Of a stretch of DNA of 64,000 nucleotides, positions 26,233-32,403 are shown in pieces. Position numbers and translations under genes: made by a program. Positions within the stretch are counted from its first letter, which is position 1. Each line of letters begins with the position of its first letter. The notes under the pieces were generated by a model that saw only the letters and a program-made list of their open reading frames with translations, did no database searches and had not been told where the DNA came from. This DNA comes from Lentihominibacter excrementavium (GTDB lineage Bacteria > Bacillota > Clostridia > Peptostreptococcales > Anaerovoracaceae), in assembly GCA_018715265.1 (NCBI GenBank), contig DVLX01000026.1:1-64000 (forward strand), given 5' to 3'.

Positions 26233-28218
26233 CTATTCTGTCGTGCTGAGTATCTCCTCGTTCTTTTCCACCTGACTGACCTTCATCCTGGAAACATCTT
26301 CAGGATCGACATCATCCTTGAGAGCCAGTATGGTAGGTCCCAGATATACCGTGTCAAGGATCTTGCCGTCGAGAGATACTTTGCTGTATTCTGTAAAGTT
26401 CTGTCCTTTGATGTAGTATTTCTCTCCTATCTGAACTATTTCTTCTATCCTGATATCTCTCACGCCCATTTTCATATCGGTCTTCTTGAACGGGTTCTTT
26501 TCTCCGTATATATATCTGTCTCCGTAGAGCATATCATACGCAAGGACTTCAAGATTCTGAAGATAACTGTCGCTGTCGCTGTAATTCTGATTGCACTTCG
26601 TTATCATGCCGGCAGACATGCCGAGTCTGTCCATAACTTCAGCATTTAGCCTGTATGTCTCTATATCCATATCCTCTTTCTCCATGCCGAAATTGTTCCA
26701 TATAACATACTGCGTCTGATACATATTGCCGCTCTTCATCATATCTTCAGTCATATCCAGGGCAGGCAAATGGTCGCCGTACATTACCAGCACTATATCT
26801 TCATCGTAATTCTCAAGGGTGTCCGTAAGCTCCTTGATGAACAGATCCATCTCGTAGACCTGATTTGCATAATATTCATAGGTCCAGCGCTGTTCATCAC
26901 TCTCAGCTTTGGTAACGCTTACCGCCGGATCTTCGATGACCTGTTCCGTAGGATATTTACCATGTCCCTGCACCGATATCGTATATATATAATCCGAGCT
27001 TTCGGTGCTGTCCATAGCCGCAAGTATCTGCTCTGTCAGAATATTGTCCTTCGCCCAGTTTTTCGGAGTCTTCATTACATTGTTCATGTACTCAAGGGAT
27101 GTGAATGTATCAAATCCCATATTTGGGAAGACCTTGTTCCTGCCGTAAAATGCCCCCCTGTGGTTGTGTATGGCGTGAGTACCGTATCCCATGGTTTTGA
27201 AATCATAAGGCGCTGTTTCACACGTAGTTTCCTTTAAAACGCTCTTATACGGATATTCTCCAGGTCCGAAGAACTTGACGCTGAGTCCGGTCATCACTTC
27301 GAATTCGACATTTGCCGTACCTGCTCCCACTGCCGGCACCGTAAGAAATCCGGAGGAATAATCTTCCATCAGTTTCCTGAAATTCGGCATAGGATCTCTC
27401 GAATACTCTATGCCGTCCACTCTCGTCGGGTCTATGAAAGATTCAAGCTGAAGGAATATAACGTTAGGTTTGTTCTCAACATCTGTATCATCATCCTCCA
27501 CCGGCGTATATATATTATCCTTGCCAAGCTCTCCTCCGCTGAATATATTTTCTACTTTTTCCTTTGAATAGTCGGCAGGTCTGTCTACACCTGTATCCAC
27601 CCACGTAACGAGAAAACAGTACGGCACTCCGTTATCTCTGTAGGCATACGCGAGGTTTGCGAAAAAGGTGTCCAGCACTCCGGCCCTTACGCTGAGCTGT
27701 ATGGCTCCGAAAGTTCCGAATCCTATGACAGCTATGGTAATAATCACTTTCTTGTAATCTATCTTTTTCTTGTATTTAGGAGCCTTTCTGAAAAGCAATA
27801 TCGCTCCGAAGACTAAAGCCGCTATACCTACGATCGCAAGTATCAGCGTAAAAGTGGAAAAGTAGTTCGTTATTATACCAAGCCCATCTTCAAGATTGCT
27901 GAAATCCTTTACCGTGAACGGAGTCATTCTGTTAGCCAGTATCACGCCGTTTACTATGCCTACCGCCATCCACGTCATGCCGAATATGACCATCGCGAAT
28001 ATACGCCGCTTGAAAAGCAGCGACAAGGATATCACGGCAAGTATCAGCAGAATATTGCAAAGGGATACTATCGGATTCATGAATATGAACTTAAGGCTCT
28101 CTATGAGAGAATGTCTCGCCAGTGTTTCTATGGCTATATCCATTCCGATAGCAACTACTATCAACAGCACCAGATAATTTTTAAGATATTTTCTATAAAA
28201 GGTTTTAAGCTTTTCCAT
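26233..28218 (-). CDS. LTA synthase family sulfatase (glycerol-phosphate transferase)
   Basis: 661 residues. Five hydrophobic segments (about 15-200) are followed by an extracellular sulfatase-type catalytic domain. The active-site Thr lies in AVGAGTANVEFEVMTG; metal-site motifs VIFLQLES, GAFYGRNKVFPNMGFD and MYGDHLP are present. The family transfers glycerol-phosphate from phosphatidylglycerol to lipoteichoic acid or glycolipid. The start at 28218 follows AGGAGAAAAG. The C-terminal part (residues about 560-661) adds an extra beta-rich region after the catalytic core. It lies between rsmA and the flavoprotein gene. Confidence 0.9.
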   Translation of the reverse strand: MEKLKTFYRKYLKNYLVLLIVVAIGMDIAIETLARHSLIESLKFIFMNPIVSLCNILLILAVISLSLLFKRRIFAMVIFGMTWMAVGIVNGVILANRMTPFTVKDFSNLEDGLGIITNYFSTFTLILAIVGIAALVFGAILLFRKAPKYKKKIDYKKVIITIAVIGFGTFGAIQLSVRAGVLDTFFANLAYAYRDNGVPYCFLVTWVDTGVDRPADYSKEKVENIFSGGELGKDNIYTPVEDDDTDVENKPNVIFLQLESFIDPTRVDGIEYSRDPMPNFRKLMEDYSSGFLTVPAVGAGTANVEFEVMTGLSVKFFGPGEYPYKSVLKETTCETAPYDFKTMGYGTHAIHNHRGAFYGRNKVFPNMGFDTFTSLEYMNNVMKTPKNWAKDNILTEQILAAMDSTESSDYIYTISVQGHGKYPTEQVIEDPAVSVTKAESDEQRWTYEYYANQVYEMDLFIKELTDTLENYDEDIVLVMYGDHLPALDMTEDMMKSGNMYQTQYVIWNNFGMEKEDMDIETYRLNAEVMDRLGMSAGMITKCNQNYSDSDSYLQNLEVLAYDMLYGDRYIYGEKNPFKKTDMKMGVRDIRIEEIVQIGEKYYIKGQNFTEYSKVSLDGKILDTVYLGPTILALKDDVDPEDVSRMKVSQVEKNEEILSTTE

Positions 28219-28259
28219 ATGTCTTTTCTCCTGCCGAAAATCTTCCTGCTTCCGCATCC

Positions 28260-29141
28260 TTACGCATTTTCAGCTAATTCCGCCACCTTATTTGACAGCG
28301 ATGCGAATTCTTCTATGCTGAGAGTCTCCGCCCTTCTCATCGGATCGATCCCCGAACCGGAGAGCACCTGTCCCACCTTTTCCTTTGAAAGTCCGCAAAC
28401 TCCCGTAAGAGAATTGAGCAGAGTCTTTCTCCTCTGCCCGAAGCCTGATTTTATACATGCAAAAAACGCCTTTTCATCCGTCAGCGTCACCGGTTTTTCT
28501 TTTCTTATGCGCAAATTCAATACTGCCGAATCCACCTTAGGCTTCGGCACAAACACCTCTTTCGGTACGGAAATCACCTGTTCAACTTCGCAGTAGTACT
28601 GCACCGCTACAGAAAGAGCCCCGTAGGTTTTCCCTCCGGGAGAAGCCTTTATCCTGTCGGCCACCTCTTTCTGCATCATGATAGTAATGCTCTCCGCTTC
28701 CGTCTTCTCCTCAAGGAGCTTCATTATTATAGCTGTAGTTATATAATAGGGCAGATTGCCTATTATCCTCACTTTTCCTGAAAATTCGCCCGCCTGTCTG
28801 CTCTTTTCGATTATGCCGTTTACATCGGTCTTTAAGATATCGCGGTTGATGATCTCAATATTATCGTGATCCGATAAGGTCTCAGACAATATCGGTATGA
28901 GCTTTTTGTCTATCTCAACAGCAATGACTTTACATGCCGTTTCCGCCGCTGCCGCAGTAAGCACTCCTATTCCCGGGCCTATCTCTATGACAAGATCTTC
29001 CTCGCCTATTTCCGCACCTTCCACGATCTTCTCTATTACGTTCTTGTCGGTTATGAAGTTCTGTCCCAGACTCTTAGATAGTCTGAAATCATGCCTCGAT
29101 TTTATATCGGCAATAGTCGATGGCGCATACAACTTTTTCAT
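28260..29141 (-). CDS. rsmA: 16S rRNA dimethyladenosine transferase
   Basis: 293 residues. Dimethylates A1518 and A1519 of 16S rRNA (E. coli numbering) during 30S maturation. SAM-binding motif IEIGPGIGVLTAA, acidic VIAVEIDKKL and catalytic NLPYY are all present, preceded by SLGQNFITD. Its start overlaps the stop of rnmV by four bases (ATGA). Pairing of rnmV and rsmA is standard in Firmicutes. Confidence 0.97.
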   Translation of the reverse strand: MKKLYAPSTIADIKSRHDFRLSKSLGQNFITDKNVIEKIVEGAEIGEEDLVIEIGPGIGVLTAAAAETACKVIAVEIDKKLIPILSETLSDHDNIEIINRDILKTDVNGIIEKSRQAGEFSGKVRIIGNLPYYITTAIIMKLLEEKTEAESITIMMQKEVADRIKASPGGKTYGALSVAVQYYCEVEQVISVPKEVFVPKPKVDSAVLNLRIRKEKPVTLTDEKAFFACIKSGFGQRRKTLLNSLTGVCGLSKEKVGQVLSGSGIDPMRRAETLSIEEFASLSNKVAELAENA

Positions 29142-29671
29142 ATTTCTTTGACCGCCCTTTCAAAAGCTTCTCTTTTCACTTCGAACTTATTGAGCTTCTG
29201 TAAAAAACCCCTGACATTGCCGTATCCTATTCCAAGGATTTTACCAAGCTCTCTTCTGCGTTCTGCCGAGCCTTCCATTCCTGCAAGACCTGCCCTCAGC
29301 ATGTCCTCCATCGAAAACTCCTCCGCTGCATATACAGCGGAACACTGAGCCTTTGACAGCGCCTGTCTTATGCTTTCAGCGGAAGCGTTCTCGATTCCTA
29401 TATCCCCCTTTTTCAAAGCAGACTCTCTGTCCAGAAAAGCTTCCTTTGCGCCCGGAAACCTTTCCATTATGCGCTTCCTTATTTGCTCCCCTGCATGATC
29501 GGGGTCCGTGAATACTATTATCCCCGGACCTCTGTACGCTGTTTCTATTAAATTCCAAGTTCTATCATTTATACCATATCCATGTGTTTCTATTGTGATG
29601 GCATCCACACTTTTTTTGATCGCCGCCGTATCATCGCGTCCTTCCACGACGATCACTTCCTTTATCTTCAC
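29138..29671 (-). CDS. rnmV: Ribonuclease M5
   Basis: 177 residues. Toprim-domain nuclease that matures 5S rRNA precursor. Motifs: VVVEGRDD at the start and FTDPDHAGEQIRKRI, with a C-terminal RNA-binding region. Both ends overlap neighbours by four bases (divIC and rsmA), showing a compact operon. Confidence 0.96.
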   Translation of the reverse strand: MKIKEVIVVEGRDDTAAIKKSVDAITIETHGYGINDRTWNLIETAYRGPGIIVFTDPDHAGEQIRKRIMERFPGAKEAFLDRESALKKGDIGIENASAESIRQALSKAQCSAVYAAEEFSMEDMLRAGLAGMEGSAERRRELGKILGIGYGNVRGFLQKLNKFEVKREAFERAVKEI

Positions 29672-30150
29672 TGCTGATCCTCGCTTTCCGAAGAATTGCT
29701 GTTGTTTTCCTCAGTCATTTCCTCAGGAAACAAGTACAGCGTTTCTCCCGGCTTTATTAACCTCAGCTGATTTCTTGCCTGTTCTTCTATATTCTCCGTG
29801 TCATCCGTATCTTCCAGAGCTTTTTGCAGCTCTTCCTTCTGTTTTTCGAGCTGCTGCTGCTGCTGCATGACGTCATGCTGCTCTCTCTTCAATGAAACGA
29901 TATTCATTACAAAAAGAAACAATACAAGAGCGAGGGCAACGATCACTATAGCCAAAGTAAGCCGTCTTCTCGCTCTGTTTCTTCTTATGGCCCGTTTTCC
30001 CCTCGTATTTCTTCTCTGCGCGCGGATCTCCTTTTCTTCTTTTTTCGCTTGCTCCGCCCTTCTTTTTTCCAGTCGCTGACGTCTGGCTTCCTCCATGTCG
30101 ATGACACGGCTGTTGTTCTTGTATTCTGCGCTTCGTCTGTTCCTACCCAT
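29668..30150 (-). CDS. divIC: Septum formation initiator-family protein (DivIC/FtsB)
   Basis: 160 residues. A long basic cytoplasmic N-terminus (1-62), one membrane segment (about 63-86, LTLAIVIVALALVLFLF) and an external coiled coil rich in Gln/Glu/Lys (about 90-125) end in the family motif RLIKPGETLYLFP. It is a bitopic divisome protein. The N-terminal 55 codons overlap the 3' end of yabQ in another frame. ATG 30150 has no ribosome binding site but lies exactly where transcription from an internal promoter (TTGTGG-17-TATAAT, 30185-30157) should start; ATG 30096 is an alternative. Confidence 0.85.
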   Translation of the reverse strand: MGRNRRSAEYKNNSRVIDMEEARRQRLEKRRAEQAKKEEKEIRAQRRNTRGKRAIRRNRARRRLTLAIVIVALALVLFLFVMNIVSLKREQHDVMQQQQQLEKQKEELQKALEDTDDTENIEEQARNQLRLIKPGETLYLFPEEMTEENNSNSSESEDQQ

Positions 30151-30437
30151 GCACTGATTATATCACAGCATATTTTTTTCCACAATAAAAGGCCTGCCAA
30201 AAATCCTGCTGCCCCGTGAAACGTCACTCTGCCATAAGAACAGTAATACAGAAACATGGATATAACAAACGCTGCCGATATCCAAAACGCCGCATCATAT
30301 ACGGCTCTCACCCATCTTTTTTTATTTTTGCCCGCCGTATTCTTCAACAGTCTCAAACTCTCTGTGAACACTCCTGCCGCCGCCATGACCAGAGTCGTCT
30401 TTATCTGCTCCTCCATCAGATCCGTAAGGCCTATCAT
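29985..30437 (-). CDS. yabQ: Spore cortex biosynthesis protein YabQ
   Basis: 150 residues. Three to four hydrophobic segments (about 5-30, 45-70, 75-95) followed by a Lys/Arg-rich C-terminal tail. Recognised from its YabQ-like membrane pattern and its place between yabP and divIC. In B. subtilis it is a mother-cell membrane protein of the outer forespore membrane needed for cortex formation. ATG 30437 overlaps the yabP stop (GTGATGA context; GTG 30440 is an alternative start). The basic tail overlaps divIC by 166 bases. Confidence 0.8.
   Translation of the reverse strand: MIGLTDLMEEQIKTTLVMAAAGVFTESLRLLKNTAGKNKKRWVRAVYDAAFWISAAFVISMFLYYCSYGRVTFHGAAGFLAGLLLWKKICCDIISAWVGTDEAQNTRTTAVSSTWRKPDVSDWKKEGRSKRKKKKRRSARREEIRGENGP
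30157..30185 (-). promoter_or_regulatory. Internal promoter before divIC
   Basis: Minus strand TTGTGG (30185-30180), 17-base spacer, TATAAT (30162-30157), inside yabQ. The expected start site falls on or next to the ATG at 30150, implying a leaderless transcript. Confidence 0.5.
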
Positions 30438-30697
30438 CACTTCATTATCCTGGCGATGAATCCTTTGCCGCCTTTTTCTTTTACCTTGACATACATAAGC
30501 GAATTTATCCTTCCCGATATGACTGCCTTTCCTTCCTCCAGATCCAAAAGCTGTACGTTCAGGTCTTCTCCTTTTACGATCATACCTCCGCCTGTCAGAG
30601 TTGCCTTTATTTCATCTTCGTCAAAGCTTTCTATTTCCTTTACATCTGTTATTGTCAGCTTTTTTCTATTGTCTATAGTGACACTGTGATTCTCCAT
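30437..30697 (-). CDS. yabP: Spore cortex protein YabP (sporulation YabP/YqfC family)
   Basis: 86 residues with the compact YabP fold: ENHSVTIDNRKKLTITDVKEIESFDE as the start (key NRKKLTITDV), GGGMIVKGEDLNVQLLDLEEG and a final SGRINSLMY. In B. subtilis, YabP and YabQ act together in cortex assembly under mother-cell sigma-E control. AGGAGGTG precedes ATG 30697; the longer open frame upstream is not used. Presence of yabP and yabQ marks an endospore former. Confidence 0.92.
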   Translation of the reverse strand: MENHSVTIDNRKKLTITDVKEIESFDEDEIKATLTGGGMIVKGEDLNVQLLDLEEGKAVISGRINSLMYVKVKEKGGKGFIARIMK

Positions 30698-30759
30698 GAC
30701 GCTGCACCTCCTCTCGGTAGAATATATTCTCCCGGCGCGTTTCTTAGAACTCCAGGCGA

Positions 30760-30788
30760 TTGCAAATACTCCTGCAAATTGGTATACT
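30760..30788 (+). promoter_or_regulatory. Promoter of the pseudopilin-like cluster
   Basis: TTGCAA (30760-30765), 17-base spacer, TATACT (30783-30788). ATG 30795 begins six bases after the -10, so the transcript would be leaderless or nearly so. Confidence 0.55.
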
Positions 30789-30794
30789 ACCGCT

Positions 30795-31310
30795 ATGAAG
30801 GACTTTAAACATCTGATAAAAAAACATATAAATAAAATATTTATCGCAGTACTGGCCGCAGCTTTTATCACAACCGCAGCTCTTACAGCGGTCCTTGGCG
30901 TAAATATATACAGCATCGCTTCTTCAGGAGATATGACCTCTTCTCCCGACAGCGCCGTCTCATATATCACCGAAAAAGTCCGCGAATGTGAGGACAAGTC
31001 AAATTTGAGGACAGCAACTCTCGGAGGCTCGATCCCCGCCCTCGTCATATCCTCAGACACTGAAGAAAACAGTCGCGACACATGGATCTACGTATACGAC
31101 GGATATCTGAAAGAGCTTACAGCAAAACGCGACGCAAATGTATCCGCCGCTTCAGGGAAAAATATCGCAGCTCTCCAGGGAGCCGATTTTTCTCTTGCTC
31201 CCGCATCTTCGGGAAATTCTCTGCTCCAGATAGATATGACCGGCAGAGACGGCACTCCTCTCTCCTTTTGTATAAACCTCTACGGGAACGGGGGAACAGA
31301 TCATGATTAG
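30795..31310 (+). CDS. DUF4860-type single-pass protein, pseudopilin-like
   Basis: 171 residues. Basic N-terminus, one hydrophobic segment (about 14-38, FIAVLAAAFITTAALTAVLG) and an external domain with AVSYITEKVREC, a pattern I associate with DUF4860 proteins of clostridial pseudopilus loci. No classic prepilin peptidase site (G-F-x-x-x-E) is visible. No ribosome binding site precedes ATG 30795. First of three overlapping genes of like architecture. A role in a type II/IV pilus-like machine is inference. Confidence 0.65.
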   Translation: MKDFKHLIKKHINKIFIAVLAAAFITTAALTAVLGVNIYSIASSGDMTSSPDSAVSYITEKVRECEDKSNLRTATLGGSIPALVISSDTEENSRDTWIYVYDGYLKELTAKRDANVSAASGKNIAALQGADFSLAPASSGNSLLQIDMTGRDGTPLSFCINLYGNGGTDHD

Positions 31311-31779
31311 CATCAAAAAACCATCGTTGTTAAAACTTACATCGCATACGAAACTCCTTCTGATCATGGCCGCTGTATTCATCTTTACAGCAGGCGCAGT
31401 AACTGTCAGCGCCGTACTGTTTCTCCGTTCCGACAGCATGGCCTCAGAAGCCGTTGTCATGGACAGGATGGCTCTTGAGACCAGCACTGCCGCAGAAGCG
31501 TTAAAGGCATCGGATGGAAATATGCAGACTGCCTCGCAGCTCCTCTCCGGCCACAGAGCCTTCGATATTTCAGAAGATTCTCTCGTGCTCTACTATGATG
31601 AGTCTTTTTCGCCCTCATCGAAGAACTCGAGCCGCTACCGCACCGTTATAGACAGGGAAGATCATGCAGGCTTTTTTTCGTACAATATAAATGTTTTTGA
31701 CGATTCTTCAGAGCAGAAAGACACTGTTTACAAACTTTCTTTCAAAGCTCTCGATACAGGAGGAAACTCAAATGAATGA
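31303..31779 (+). CDS. Small single-pass membrane protein, second of the pseudopilin-like set
   Basis: 158 residues. Basic N-terminus (KKPSLLKLTSHTK), a hydrophobic segment at about 17-40 and an Ala/Ser-rich amphipathic region (MALETSTAAEALKAS) like the N-terminal helix of minor pseudopilins, then a small extracellular domain. It overlaps the gene before it and the one after it by eight bases each, so the three are translationally coupled. No family assigned. Confidence 0.7.
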   Translation: MISIKKPSLLKLTSHTKLLLIMAAVFIFTAGAVTVSAVLFLRSDSMASEAVVMDRMALETSTAAEALKASDGNMQTASQLLSGHRAFDISEDSLVLYYDESFSPSSKNSSRYRTVIDREDHAGFFSYNINVFDDSSEQKDTVYKLSFKALDTGGNSNE

Positions 31780-32260
31780 GACAGAAAAAACGAAGAGCAC
31801 AGAGCTCGGACATACTGAACACACCGGACACACCGAGCACACCGAGCGCATAAGTTTAAAGGCAATGAACAGGAAATCTTTTCTTCCGGCCTGCGCAGCA
31901 GTTCTGCTGCTCTCCCTGATCCTTCTCGTCCTCACATCTTTTGCCGCGGTAACTTACGGCTCGGCAGAAGATAAACTGGCAGAGGGCAGAAAAGCGCTCT
32001 CGAAAACTTCCGAATACTACGCCGCCGAAACCACGGCAACGGAAATAATATCACAGTTTTTCAGCGACAAAAATGAAAGCTCCGCCACACAAAACGGCAT
32101 AGAAGATATCCGGATCGACCAGGGCAGCGTGGAAGTCACTAAGATCGACAGCCAGATCTATTTTTCTGTTCCCATCGATGAGGCAAGAGCCTTGTCTGTA
32201 GGCGCTGAAGTCACAAGGGATACGATAACCGTCACCGAATGGTTCGTCGAAGAAATTTGA
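31772..32260 (+). CDS. Small single-pass membrane protein with HT-repeat N-terminus
   Basis: 162 residues from ATG 31772 (AGGAGGA upstream). The cytoplasmic N-terminus holds His-Thr repeats (HTEHTGHTEHTE, encoded by an imperfect nine-base DNA repeat at about 31809-31850), followed by one membrane segment (about 45-68) and a domain with AEGRKALSKTSEYYAAETTA, resembling the helix of minor pseudopilins. Last of the set. The His cluster could bind metal; no function is known. Confidence 0.7.
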   Translation: MNETEKTKSTELGHTEHTGHTEHTERISLKAMNRKSFLPACAAVLLLSLILLVLTSFAAVTYGSAEDKLAEGRKALSKTSEYYAAETTATEIISQFFSDKNESSATQNGIEDIRIDQGSVEVTKIDSQIYFSVPIDEARALSVGAEVTRDTITVTEWFVEEI

Positions 32261-32316
32261 GTTAAAAAAATCTGATATAAAAATCAACCCCGTATCCACG
32301 GAGTTTTTGTACGAAA

Positions 32317-32388
32317 AAACCTGCCAAAAGCAGAGCTTCTTCCCAGAGCCGGCAAAGCCCTGCGCTATTACTCCTTTTTGACAGGTTT
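32317..32388. terminator. Long bidirectional terminator hairpin
   Basis: Outer stem AAACCTGnCAAAAG (32317-32329 with 32375-32388) and an inner GCAGAGCTT/GGGCTTTGC-type stem form a hairpin of about 72 bases; TTTTTT follows on the minus side and a T-rich stretch on the plus side. It separates the convergent pseudopilin-like and M23 operons. Confidence 0.8.
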
Positions 32389-32403
32389 CTTTATTTTCTT
32401 TTA

